Positions 10,860 through 22,624 of a DNA stretch of 64,000 nucleotides are shown here, in pieces (position 1 is the first letter of the stretch; every line of letters begins with the position of its first letter). The notes beneath the pieces were generated by a model. The model was not told the origin of the DNA. It worked only from the letters and a program-made list of their open reading frames with translations, and ran no database searches. The position numbers and the translations under genes were made by a program. The DNA lies in assembly GCA_023653785.1 (NCBI GenBank), contig JAMKCH010005480.1, positions 1-64,000 on the forward strand, in the 5' to 3' direction. This DNA is from Ophioderma brevispina (taxonomy: Eukaryota; Echinodermata; Ophiuroidea; Amphilepidida; Ophiodermatidae).

Positions 10860-12935
10860 CTTACAAGGCCCTATCTCTATTCTACAGCTATATCCAAGCT
10901 ACTTGAAAAAATTGTCTATGCTTCGAATTCTTTATTTATTGAATATCACCAACATTCACTCCAAAGCAATTTGGTTTTAAGAGGGCATAAACGATCCCGT
11001 ATATTGGCAATTATGAACTTTATTGTTTATAACTGATACTTAGAACAAGAAACACACACGGTTGGTATCTTCCTTGATTTAAGTAAGGCCTTTGATACCA
11101 TAAATCATCATTCTTATTCATAAAACTTAAACAACATGTATCAGAGGCCTTGCTAACAAGTGGATCAGAAGTGATCTTTCTGTAGAATTCACGGATTGTC
11201 ATCTTCAACAACACCTTGTCAAGTTTCGGTTCCCATTACGTGTGGAGTTCCTCAGGCCTCGATCTTAGGACCATTGCTCTTTTTATTATACATTAATGAC
11301 CTTGCCACTCTGCTCAAAAATTCCCAACTTTATGTATTTGCTGATGATACTAATATTTCTCTTTTCACATATGACCCCTAAAACGTTGGGAATCTATAAT
11401 TAACTGATGACTTAACACAATTTCAATGGGTTTAAATTAAAAAAAGAAAAAACCTAAAAAATTAAAAAAAAAAGAATGAATTTTAAAATAAACAGGCAAT
11501 AAACCTAATATTAACATCGATATAAAATGCTCAACTCATCCAGCAGGTTGAGAAACTAATCCTAGTCTATTAATTGACAAGAATTTTACTTGGCTTGCTC
11601 ACACTCTCCATGTCTCTAAAAAATTGTCTCCAAATACAATGGCATTATCCGCAAAATCCTCCCCATTTCTTCCTCAAGACTCACTCAGAACACTCTAATA
11701 ATTCTCTCTCCTTCCTTATTTGTCTTATCTGGCTATGATTTGGTGTGATCCTAACAACACTAATCTTAATTCTTTATTCCTCATTCAAAAGAGAATTATA
11801 CGACCTGTACAAATTCTCTGTGGGCTTGATCACACAGATCCTTTTCTTCTTTCCTTGGTCCAACTCTTGAAATACACGATATGTACAAGCTCAGTTGGCA
11901 ACCTTCCATGTATCAGTTTCCATCATGGGCTTCCTCCGCAGATCTCTGCATGAAGGATTTTTTTAAAAACATAGTTCCCATTCTCATCATTATGACACTA
12001 GATATAGGGATGTATCCTTCATCACTGTAACGAATTCTGTCCTTGCCAGCAACACTTCTAATCCCAAGGACCCTTACTCTGGAATCTTCTTCCCGAGTAC
12101 TCTAAATCTTCTCACTCTCTCTCTTCCTTCAAATCGAGATTGAAGAAGGGTATCATCAGTTACGTACATTCTGCGACTGCTCATAACATCCAACCACCCT
12201 TTTTTCTTGATTTTTTGTTTTTTCCATCTTTTATTTTCTGGTTCCTTGGTTTGCTTCATAATTCTCTCCTTCATTCTGTTATCCTCACTTTCTCTCCCTC
12301 ATCCTTTCGTCCCTATTCCTCCCTTGGTATCGGCTTCCCTTTGTCTTCTCTATTCTTTCTTCCCATCCTCCTTTCTCCCACTGTTTATTCCTTCCTTACC
12401 TTATTCCTCCTCTCAACTGTCCTTCCTCTTTTCTTTGCTTCCTTTCCCCCTTCTTTCCTTCCTTTCTCCTTCCTCTTTTCCTCCTTATTTGTACATGATT
12501 GTTTTGTTCTGTCTTGTTTGTCCCTTGTCCCTTAATGTAATATAAATCTTGTGTTATCTATTTTTTGTATATATTATATTGTCGACTTAGAAGAGGTCCT
12601 GCGCCTCACGCCCTGCGTTTAGCAGTGACCTCGATCTTCATAATCTCAGCTTTTCACTTTTCATTTTCATTATGATTCCTTGCTTGCTAAAATTTGCTTT
12701 GTTTGTATATTACTTTTCATAATGAATTGTTATTTTCTCTACCTTTATATTATGCATTTTTAATCTGGCCTTTGGCTTTCTTAGTGATATTGTTATACAC
12801 TGCTGTGATGTTGAAGTTCCAATAAAGTTTGATTGATTGATTGCTTGAAATTTTGGATTGATGTGATTGATTGAATTTTAGATGGATTGATTGATTGATT
12901 GATTGATTGATGATTGATTGATTGATTGATGGACA
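10860..12935 (+). mobile_element. LINE 3' half: RT remnant, 3' UTR and TTGA tail
   Basis: RT motifs occur in order: AISKLLEKIVYA (about 10885), FLDLSKAFDTINHH (about 11070-11110), [20 protein letters not shown] (about 11242) and the catalytic box FADDTN (about 11337). After these come LFLIQKRIIR (about 11780) and a degenerate C-terminus to about 12130. Next is a pyrimidine-rich 3' UTR (12200-12510), a structured GGTCCTGCGCCTCACGCC block (12594-12611), AATAAA (12822) and a tail of TTGA units (12830-12930), the usual 3' end of CR1/L2-type LINEs. Stops and frameshifts make it inactive. Confidence 0.88.
12830..12930 (+). repeat. (TTGA)n LINE tail microsatellite
   Basis: About twenty imperfect GATT/TTGA units directly follow AATAAAGTTTGATTG. 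This is the short-tandem 3' terminus on which CR1/L2-like elements prime. Confidence 0.9.
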
Positions 12936-12939
12936 TGTA

Positions 12940-13062
12940 CTGGAATAAACCGTGACCTGTAGATGAGCATTTGGGTACATTGCTGAAACAAATGATGCGT
13001 ACAGCACTTAATGGAGAACACAATAGACATAGGGTGGTAGAACACTCATTCACACGGACACT
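12940..13062 (-). repeat. Interspersed repeat shared with 43.8 kb
   Basis: Read on the minus strand, this block (GTGTTCTCCATTAAGTGCTG, ATCATTTGTTTCAGCA, GTACCCAAATG) matches 43815-43930 on the plus strand with scattered substitutions. It lies just past the LINE tail and carries no ORF. Confidence 0.75.
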
Positions 13063-13530
13063 GTAGTAATGTATATGACACCGGTCAACGACGGTTGATT
13101 TTGATGTAACCCCTCTAGGTGGATGGTGACAATCCCATTTTCTACTTTTCTTACTCTGACATTCAGATACTTTTGTTTTAAGGTTTATTGTTTAATAAGT
13201 GTTTGTTTTAATTTTAAAAAATTCCATTTGGCCTGAAAATCGATAAAATGAATTTAATCCTGCTGATCATATCAATACTAGCGTCACTGCTGCTATCATT
13301 TTTCTTGAATTGCGATAAACAGTTATTACTATAATAATTTCTTTTGCTAATACTGGTCAAATCCCGTCTGCCGAACAAAACGAACTGTTATGATTCGCCC
13401 GGGGGGGGGGTACGCCAATGCTTTGATTATGGTGAGTCTTTATTTTGCGAGTCTTGCTCCTTAGTGTACCCGGAGCTGCCATCATCAGATTTTACGTTAG
13501 TTGCACCCAATTATGAATAATATGCCCATA
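13063..13530. other. Non-coding sequence, nothing recognised
   Basis: Includes a G homopolymer (13401-13410) and no supported element. Confidence 0.35.
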
Positions 13531-15353
13531 TATCACCTTGAAGGGGGAAGTCCCCCTGACTAGCATTAGGTATGTTCCGCCCGAAAAGGGGCCCAACGTT
13601 AGCGTGTTCTGACCATTTCAAAATGGGCAGATTGTTATGTAAAACCGCCACTTATAATTTCTTACAGATATAATTTTTATCCAGGACTAACGAAACCAGT
13701 TTGTAACTTACTGACGGGGCTTAAACAGCTAGGGCGTCAAGATGGCCGCGAAGGGGCATGATTTTGCTGAATGAACTTAAAATGGGAAATTGTGAACTAA
13801 GATCCTGGGTGATATTTTGGGACGGTCTAAAGAATGTATGGCATTTATATTTTACTTACAGGCTTGTTTTTTATTAAAGAAGACGGTGTTATATTCGTCA
13901 AGGGTCGTAAATTAGGAAGAAAAGCAGCCCTACCCATATTGTAGACGTAGAAACAACACTTTCTAGCTGGTTACTTTGGGCCATATAACGTAGTTTAAAC
14001 TGACTCTATAAATTTAGTTCATAGAAAGACAACGGCTCATATCAACATAACAATAAAATCATAAAAAATGGGTGTGGACTCTATTTAAGGATACTCGGTG
14101 ACGTCATAGGTGTTTCCCAGTAAAAATAAAAAATATGCTTATGAAGAAGTTGAAAAAGTGGTAATTTGTAGAAGGAAGGAAAAATTTAATATGTTGACTA
14201 AGTTTTCGTTGGAGACAGCAAGTGCTATCTTTGGTTCTGACTTGTACACGGATCCTTCTCTCTCTACTCTCTCTCTCTCTGTACTGCCTAGATCATCTTC
14301 CTTCCCACCGTCAAATAGTGTTGAGTGGTATGCAACTATCCAGAAGTACGAGAGAAAATTGCGGGAAAAATTTAGAGAATACAGGGTTTAGTGATTTTGG
14401 GAAACGGTACTCTCTTTACGACGAATTGATACCAAGGCGATACCATTACTTTTAAGTGGAAGAACGAGGCCGGAGGCCGAGTTCTTCCACGCACACAAAA
14501 AATGGTGTCGCCGGGTCACTTCGTCGTAAAGAGAGTACCGGTGCCCAAATCATACCTTTATTCTCATTCTTAAACAGCTTTTCAGTTAAGGTAATCTTTA
14601 CCCAATTTCGCAATGCTTTTCGGCTTTTCCATTACAACAAGAAAGTACTGCTTACCACCAGTGAAAACAATCGAATGCAACAACACGTTGAACGCAATGA
14701 TCATAGGCAACGAGGCGCAACGTTTGCAGGCGCTCGCGAACGTAGCAAAACGCGGTATCATGCGTGGGGCGTGAGCGCTTCAACCTAAAAATAAACATCA
14801 TACGCAGGCCGTACTACCTGGGTTCAATTAAGAATTGAACCCGGGCATCAGCCAATGAAATTGCTTACATTTTCACAGCTGTTTAGAATGTTCAATAATT
14901 TTTCGTTTACGGCTATTATAGTCGAAAAAGATGTGCAGGGGTGTTTTTCTTCTGACTTAGTCCCCTGGAGCGGTATAACCGCCGCCATCAGAGTTAAGAT
15001 TCATGTCCGCAATACCAAAATGTCATTAAATCTCTTTTTGATGCTTGCTCAGAATATTACTCGCATTTTACCTCATCAATTGGCAATTTTAGTATACCTA
15101 AATTAACAAAAAGGCCTCCTCCGGGCGGCCCTCTGGACACTTAAATGTTTAAACCCCCCACCTTCAGGAAGGTAGAACTTTATTCGTTTAGTCCTGGATA
15201 AAGTTCCTATATATAATGAAACAATACAAATAGAAGATTTTTCATAAACAGTGGTGGCCATTTTGAAATAGCCAGAGTACGCGTAATGTGCAACTTTTGC
15301 GGGCGGAAACATACCTAATCCTAAGTCAGGGGGACACCTCCTTCAAGGTGATA
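13531..15353. mobile_element. 1.8-kb non-autonomous DNA transposon with long TIRs
   Basis: The left arm (13531-13696) starts TATCACCTTGAAGG and contains CCCCCTGACT, TTAGGTATGTTCCGCCCG, CATTTCAAAATGG and TATCCAGGACTAA. The right arm (15187-15353) carries the same landmarks inverted. The arms are about 166 bp and clearly diverged, with many one-base gaps. Weaker similarity continues inward (GGCTTAAACA and GCCGC blocks). The interior has no transposase and contains a separate 160-bp hairpin. No target duplication could be fixed. Confidence 0.75.
14391..14551. mobile_element. About 160-bp hairpin element nested in the 1.8-kb transposon
   Basis: GATTTTGGGAAACGGTACTC at the left pairs with GAGTACCGGTGCCCAAATC at the right. 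Pairing continues through CTCTTTACGACGAA, AAGGCGATACCATT and the centre TGGAAGAAC / GTTCTTCCA around GGCCGGAGGCC. Almost the entire element folds back on itself. Confidence 0.75.
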
Positions 15354-15588
15354 ATTGGAAATTAATCACCAGGTGGGTGAAACAAACTCGAATTTTAAGG
15401 CCCGTACAGAAACTGGCTAACGGACTATACATAAGGTATTCGTACGCGCTTTGAAATGACTGAATTTATGATGGACAAAAATAGAGTCAGGGAGGTCATT
15501 CCAATATCTGATTGATCTTGGGATAAAGGAGAATGTATGAGTCCTGTTTATTATTAGATATTATAAGCCGATTAGCGGCTTAAATCAT
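15354..15588. other. Short non-coding spacer
   Basis: Lies between the transposon right arm and the next LINE. Nothing recognised. Confidence 0.35.
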
Positions 15589-17455
15589 TCTGGCCATTTA
15601 GCGAAGGTCGGTGTTCTTAAACAACTTCGACAACTTAACCGATCAAAATCCAGCAGACTAGATGAACTATCACATAGACTTCTAGATCTGTTGCGCTGAG
15701 GAAATTGCCCGCCAGACTGTATCCTACCACTGAGTTGTCGTCCAGCTACCGGTTCAAGTGGCGACAAGTGCACGTTATCGTTACTGCCATTTCAAAAAGG
15801 GGGACCAAAACAGACCAAGCAAATTATGTACCCCATCTACGGTGACATGCCTAAGCTGCAAGATGCTAGAATGCTAGAACCACATAGACCCAGTTCATAT
15901 GCAAACATCGAAGCATACAAATTAATCCTAGTAGACGCCGAGCATGGTTTCCGGGAACGTTTTCAAAGTAACACAACTTTGTATATTGTAATGATGATTG
16001 GGCAATTACACTTGAACATCGAGGGTCAAACAAAGTGATATTACTAGGCATTAAAAAGGCTGTCTGTGATAAGGTTACCCAATCCTCCACTATCAGCCAA
16101 ACTAACACTTCGACCGGGAGACAAGGATCAACCCTTGACGCCTTTCTTTCTGATCGCCAGCAAGCCGTTTCAGTACAAATGGCCAAACAATCAACGTGGA
16201 AAAACGTGACATTGGCTTCTGATCTTTGCATTGTACATCAACGACATCCAAGATCAAGCATCCGACTTTTTGCTGACGATAGATGTTATCGGCATACACA
16301 ATCAACTTGACCATCAAATCATTCAATCTGATCACGAAGTTCTGTCGGAAGGCGGCCACTTATCTATGGAGTTCACATGTCAAGAAAAACGCACCTTACC
16401 ATACTTCGAAGCCGCAAAACCTAGCCTTTGCCAGTTTTGTTTTGCCAGCAGCCCCTCGAAAGAGTTGATCATCATGAATACCTGGCGCATAACTATTGAT
16501 CGGATCTCAGTTGGAACATTGATTGCAAAATGTCATCAAAATCGAATGCGTTGGGCCTCATTCGCAGAACATTGACCATGCTCAAAATGCCCACATTATA
16601 GATCTGAGTCTTGATCGACCAGACTGGAATACGCGCAGAGGGACCTGTGAAACCCCTATACGTTAACTCTGGTTGTGATCGGCTCGAAAACATGTCCAGG
16701 AGAGTTAGCTGCACGTTTGTGTATGGTGACTATCGCCGGACGACCCATGTAACACCTCTAATTGCCAATCTTGGAACGGGACTCCCTCACGTGACCGACT
16801 CTTCAAAGGCAGACTCAGAGCCTTTCCCGAGAGGCGCCCTCAATTCCAAACAAATTGTGTTTTTTGACATGTACATTAATGCTTGTCCATATACATTGTA
16901 CTAGTCACTGTGTGAATAGCTAAGCTCAATTCGAAGTAGTCCTTTCATTAGAAACTCACATCTTTGTTTAAAAATTCCGGATCCGGAAATTTTGTTATAC
17001 ACAGTTGCCTATGGCATGTCATTACACCTAAATGTTTAATGCATCAACGAAAATCGGAATTCATCTCAACTTTGGAATTGAGGGCATTCTAGTGACTTAT
17101 CTTTAGTTCTAGTTGACTATTTTGTATAAAGTATTTCAAACTTTATTCAGAAATCTGAGTCAGACTTTAATGCACAGTGTCATGGGTACAAAATCCAACA
17201 CCACTTTTGATCTACGGTTGTCTTCATTAGGGTCACCCAGTCTCTTTCATATCGCATATGATCATCCATATTTGAAGTACCAGATATACTCCAAACTACT
17301 CGGCATTTTGTTTTCACACTATCCAAGAACAAGTCGGGTCTGGAACAATCTTCCCACTACCACCTAGTTTCGCACTTCCAACCGTGGAACCCTTTAAAAG
17401 TGCAGCGTATGGATCCATCCGGAGTGATGACTCCATCGTACTCAGCGCCCTCCTA
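15589..17455 (+). mobile_element. LINE reverse-transcriptase remnant (second lineage)
   Basis: Fragments in order: VGVLKQLRQLN (about 15607), EHGFRE (about 15939), ILLGIKKA (about 16037, the relic of the ILLDFSKAFD motif), the ALYINDIQDQ box (about 16228), HNQLDHQIIQSD (about 16300), LEYA/VNSGCDRLE (about 16665) and TTHVTPLIANLG (about 16742). The C-terminal YPRTSRVWNNLP lies near 17323, after an internal stretch of unclear origin. The FADDT box has decayed to LLTIDV. Many stops are present. The lineage differs from the LINEs at 5.8 and 10.9 kb. Confidence 0.82.
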
Positions 17456-17820
17456 CCTGTTAAAAAAAGGTCCCCGTAAATTTACGGAAATTTCTTGGCC
17501 GCAGTATTCCAGTCATTTTTAGGGTAATTCTACAGAAATTTCTGTCAATGAACGCAACTTTGACAGTAAATTTATTTTAAAGAAATTTGTGTCATATTAT
17601 GGCGAAAAAAATATTATTTTAAAAGAATTTTTTAAAAAAAGAAAAAACCTAAAAAATTAAAAAAAAATCCGGAAATTATTGCTGCAGACATTTTGAATAT
17701 TCCGGTTAAATTAACTTTTTAGCTATTTTTTTTTATGGTTTTTTGTTTTTTTATATGTTTTAAAACAATTCCGTAAATTTACGGAAAATCTGTGTTCTTA
17801 ATTTACGGATTTGTAACAGG
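17456..17820. mobile_element. 365-bp TIR element
   Basis: The ends are CCTGTTAAAAAAAGG and the inverse ATTTGTAACAGG, with the repeated palindrome CCGTAAATTTACGG near both ends (17478-17491 and 17771-17784). The interior is A/T-rich and non-coding. It lies at the 3' edge of a LINE relic. Superfamily not assigned. Confidence 0.6.
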
Positions 17821-18059
17821 ATAAGCAGTTTGCACCTCATCTGCATAATATAGTGCACCCTTTTTGTTTGTTGTGAAATGAAAAAATCCCTTCACAGCTT
17901 GTTTTTGTCGTCTGGCCCTTTATTCACTTTAGGTGGTTATCTGCACCCCACGTCCTATGACGTCATTGGTGCACACGTTGTGCTACATGACATCATGTTT
18001 AGCTGTTGATGGTACCTGTTAAAAATGGAGTTAAACTGAAAGAATAACTTAAAACTGTC
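17821..18059. other. Short non-coding spacer
   Basis: No supported element. Confidence 0.3.
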
Positions 18060-21000
18060 TATTCGGTCTGACCTGGAAGATAGTTCAAGTTCATTCAAGG
18101 TCAAGTTCAGTTTATCAGCATAACATATCGAATGTGACAGAAATGATAAACCAGTATATTATATAATAATACATAAAAAAAATAAATGCAGACTGTAATA
18201 GATGAACTGGTGAGGGATATGATATGCTAGGACCAGTAATGAGACACCGATAGGGCTTTATGGTTATTGTGGCCCTGTATAATACAAGTCAAAATATACT
18301 CAATATTACAAAATGAACAAGTAAGGGTTGATATATATTTACATAGGTAAAATTACATAAGACAGAAACAGAGACAAACAAACAAAAAAAAAAACAATAT
18401 TATCTAAAGCTAACAAAACACTTGACGGGGAAACGGGAATTTTGGACAAGAGGACAGACTTTTCAACATGTCCTGCTGATGGTATGTAATAAAATTACAT
18501 AATGAGGAAGCAGAGATAGATGAGGTAGATGTGAAGAAGAGAAAGGGACAGGAATTAGAGATAGAAATGGGATGCAGAAAAGGTGAGGAGAGAAAGAAAT
18601 AAGTGGACCTGGGGAGAAATTTAAAAAGAAATAAACAAAAGAACAAAAATGTTTTTTTTCAGTTTGGCTTTAAAAGATTTTTGTTGTGATTGTGCTGGGG
18701 ATTCTGGAAGATCATTTCCAAAGCTTTGCACCGTGAGACTGAATAAAGTGCTTCATGCGGAAGATTTTGGGAGGGGAAGATGAAGTTGGTCGGCTTGTCT
18801 GTGTTATAGCTGTGGATTAGTCTGTTTGTGGTAAAGTAATGCTGAAGTGCGGAGCGGTAAATGTGTTGTGAAGTCAAACATGAAGAGCGCTGTTTGAAGT
18901 GGTGAGGTGCTCTAAGTTAAGTGTTTGCAGATTGAGTGAAATAATGGCAATGTGTGGAGTCTGGGGGGTTGAGTTTTGATAGTGCGAAGGCCCATTATGT
19001 GTGCTGTTAGTTGGTGAGTCGTGAATGGTAGTTGGAGGCCCAGATAATGTTACAGTACTAGCTAAGGTATGGGAGAACGAGTGTGTTGTAAAGTGATTGT
19101 AAGGTCTGTTGTAGTCTGGAAGGTGGTGTTAACTCTGTAGATTGTACAATTGCGTGAGACGCTTTGGTAGTGACAAAAGGAGTTGATGTGTTCAGTCCAT
19201 GGTTAATTTGTCGCGTGTTGAGCCCAAGAAATTTGGTTGAAGCGTACCTGGAAATTGTCTGTTATCTATGTTAATGTTTGGTGGTATTAGTGTTGTGTGT
19301 AGAGAAAAGCATGGTTAGTTAGTTTTTAAAAACATTGAGAGAAAAGTTTGTTGCGCCCGAAAACAGTCAGTGATTTTTGCGAAGTTCGTGAGTCATGTTG
19401 TTAAAAAAGTGCATTAATGTTAGGGTTTGAAGAAAAAGGTGTGTCATCTGCCAAAATAAGGATTAGTTTTAGTGTGTGGAGATATTGGTGATGCTCATGT
19501 AAATGATGAAAAGTAGGGGTCCACAGGATTGAGCCTTGCGGGACGCCAAACTAGTAATAGGTTGATGGATGATGTGGTGGAGTGTACGTACACTGATGGA
19601 GCGGTTTTAGTTAGGTAAACTCTCGAACCATCTCCAAGGGTACTCCACGGACACCGTAATGATAAAGCTTGGTGAAGAGAGAATGTTGTGGGTCAATGGG
19701 GTCGAAAAGCCTGGAGAGACCAGGAATACCCCCATGAGTGTGGAGTCTATTTTTTAGTGCAAGGTTGGTTGGTGTTAAGTTCAAGGAGAGTGCCAGTACT
19801 AACGTCGAGCGTTGGGCCTAAACCGTATGTTCTCGACAAGAAGTTGTGTTGTGAAGAATGTAGACAGACGTGTATGTGTACATGCTCTTTTTCAGTAGTT
19901 TTGAACAAAGAGGAAGAACGAAATGGGCATGTAATTTGCCAATGTTATGTTGGATCTTTGTTCTGGTAAATAGGAATGACTTTGGCTGATTGAGGGGATT
20001 TGGGAAAGTTCGGTTGAGAAGTGATAGTGATTGGTTAAATTTGTGCATCAGAGGCGAAATGATGTTTTCCTATATGATTGTTAGCAACTCCAGGATCTAT
20101 CCTGTCGGTACCCGCACTTTTACCAGCTTTTAAAAGGCTGGCGAAGATTGGTTCATTTATCAACAGTAACTGGATTAGGAAAAATTAAACATTTTTGAGG
20201 GAATGTGTTTTTGTAGGTGTTTGTTAAAGGAGTTATTTGAAGGTGGAACTTTGTTAGCTAAGTTTTGCCCAGGTTGTGAAGTGATCGTTGGAATGCATTA
20301 GTATGTCAAGAGGGTCCAGTTATGCTTATTATTATGAGTGAAAAGGTCGGGATTTGTTAGTGGATACTCTCATACCTAGCATGTTTTTGTTTTTTTTGGA
20401 GGGAATGTCCAGGTTTTGGCGAGGCGAGAGCATTTTGAGTTTCGAATTTGTGCGGGTTGTGTTTTTTCTTGGCAATACGAATAATATGAGTTAATTTGTT
20501 TTGTATTGTTTGTATTGTTGTTTGGTTGCTGGTGTTGTTTTCTTCAGGTATGTTTTATAGAGGCCGTGATTGTGTTTGATTGCCTTGGAAATTGCTGTTG
20601 TCATCCAGGGATGCTTGGTTACGATTTTTTAGGGTCTTCTTTCGTAAGGGGAATGATTAGTTATAAGTTCGTAGAAGTTACAATGAAGTGGTGTACGCTA
20701 TTGTTAGGGTCATTTCTGTTGAGTACATGTTCCAAATGATTCAGTGTGAGCTACGGTTGTTGGAGTGGCGAATGTTGTGATCTCTGTAGTCACGTTTAGT
20801 GATGTTGTTTTGTGGATGATTATGCTTAAGTGCTGTAATGAGGAATATTGGAAGGGGATCTGTAGTTGCAGTGAAAATTATCCCTGGTGTGGAGTCTGTG
20901 TCAGTGGAATTGGTGACAGTTATCAATGAGCGTGGCCGTGTTATGCGTATTCTTGTAGCGTCTGTTAATTTAGGGATATAAGAGAAGTTCTTGCAAGTGA

Positions 21001-21760
21001 TGTGTTAATAAGTCATTAATGTGTGGAGGAGTGGAATAATTGAGAACATTGATATTAAAGTCACCCACAATATAGCATCCGGTTGGTTTATTAAGTTCAG
21101 TGAGAAGCTTTCGTAGCTATTGTTAAAAATTTGGATTGTGTGTCATGCACAGTCTGTAAATAACTCCGTCAGTTATGTTGTTGGGGGCTATTGTTGGTTG
21201 TTAATGGTGAGTTCGATGAAAAAAGTGAGTCGAATTCTGTTCTGGTGTTGTGTCGATGAATTTTGTAGAGAGGTGATTTTTTTTAAAGGACCAAAACTCA
21301 CCTTCCTCTGCCAGTGAGTGCTCCTGGAATGTACGTGTAGCATTACAGTGAGGTGGTGGACTTGGTAGTAGTAAGCCATGTTCTGAAAATGCTTAGAAAG
21401 AGAAAGAGTGGTTTGGGTGATCAAGTAGCTAGTGTGATTTCCTCATATGATTTTGTGATACTACGGCAGTGGAAATTTCAGTTGAAAGGAATATGGAGAA
21501 ATGAGTCGTTTTTGCTTGCCCTTGATGGTTTTATAAGTGTGTTGAAGTGTCGTCTCTTGTGTGAGTAAGCGGGAGTCGAAACAAGGATTGTTGTGTGAGT
21601 TGCATGAAATGGGGGGTGGTCACATGTTGTAGATGTATGGGGTCTTGTAAGTAAGCCTGGATTGATACAAAAGGGAGAAGGTTACGTTTTAATGATGTTC
21701 AATTTAGTGATTGGTGAACAATTAAAATAGTGATGCGCGAAGTCTTTGTCGTGAAAGTGG
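18060..21760 (-). mobile_element. LINE ORF2, nearly full length but broken, with 3' tail
   Basis: On the minus strand the parts run from high to low coordinates. The apurinic endonuclease relic includes IVGDFNINVLNYSTPPH (about 21085-21030) and SGIIFT..DPLPIFLITALK (about 20900-20840). A linker has RLYKTYLKKTTPATKQQYKQY (about 20560-20490). The RT starts with LLKAGKSAGTDRIDPGVANN (about 20135-20075), then VIPIYQNKDP (about 19980-19950), the GVPQGSI and GPLLF relics (about 19545-19500) and LILADDT (about 19460). The C-terminus HYFTTNRLIHSYNT lies at about 18840-18790, and FPKSSA..-type decay leads to the end near 18660. The 3' UTR ends at TGAACTTGA repeats (about 18070-18110). It is the most complete LINE in the window, yet it has many frameshifts. 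Confidence 0.87.
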
Positions 21761-21826
21761 TGGTAAAGTCGGCAGAGTTCGTATATTGCAGGGCACGGTA
21801 TTAAGAAGAAGAAAGGATAAAATCAA

Positions 21827-22046
21827 AGGAAAAATAATGGGGAGGGAGGGGTTATGGTGCATGAGGGAGAGAGAGAATGAGAATGAGAGAGAGATGGGGG
21901 ATTGGGAGACGAAGAGGGGGAGGAAAATAGGAGGGAGGGGACGAGAGACGAGAGAGACAGAAGAGATGAGAGAGAGGAGGGGGGGAGAGAGAGAGAGAGA
22001 AAAGACGAGGGAGGAGAGAGGAGAGAACATGAGAGATGGGTGCGGT
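21827..22046. repeat. Purine (GA/GGGA) tract
   Basis: About 220 bp of almost pure purine on the plus strand, at the 5' side of the minus-strand LINE. The 154-codon serine/leucine-rich minus ORF across it is a product of the low complexity. Confidence 0.85.
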
Positions 22047-22624
22047 TGATTGGTTGATTGAAGAAGGAAGAAAAGAAAGAAGAGATCAATTATGAAAAAC
22101 TGGGGAGAAACAGTGAGAAATACCTGTGGGCAAGATGCTGTTGACGAGTCAGACCAGACGAAAGCAAGCCAACAAGGGACTAGCACAGAGTAGAACAGAC
22201 AAGGGGACTAAGAAAAATTACAAATGCTAGGATTATAATAAAAGTAAAAAAAAAAGTACGGACAGTTGTGACCAAACAAAAACCAAAAATGGGTCACTTA
22301 CCAAACAAGGGTAACAGAAAGTACAAATAACCTGGTGATTAATTAATATTTGCGCTTTGAAACCAAACTAACAATTGAAAAATAAAAAACATCGTGAAAA
22401 AAAACCACCAATAATGCATGTGTTGATGTCTTGAAATGATTACGCATCGTATTTGGCGTTACTTTTTAAAAAACTTAAAAAAAAAAAAAAATATTTTTAT
22501 GTTTCTGTCCACTTCTGCAGTCATATTGATGTTTGCTGAAGTGGGATAACATATGTAACGTCGTCTATACGTCTGCATGTGTCGTAGACGCGGGTGCCAT
22601 TGAGCTGACTTAAGGTAGTTTACA
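22047..22624. other. Non-coding sequence
   Basis: Possibly the 5' leader of the minus-strand LINE near 22050-22200. The rest is unrecognised. Confidence 0.35.

Noticed and set aside
21722..22186. 154-codon serine/leucine-rich minus ORF
   Set aside because: It is a translation of a purine/pyrimidine tract at the 5' side of a LINE.
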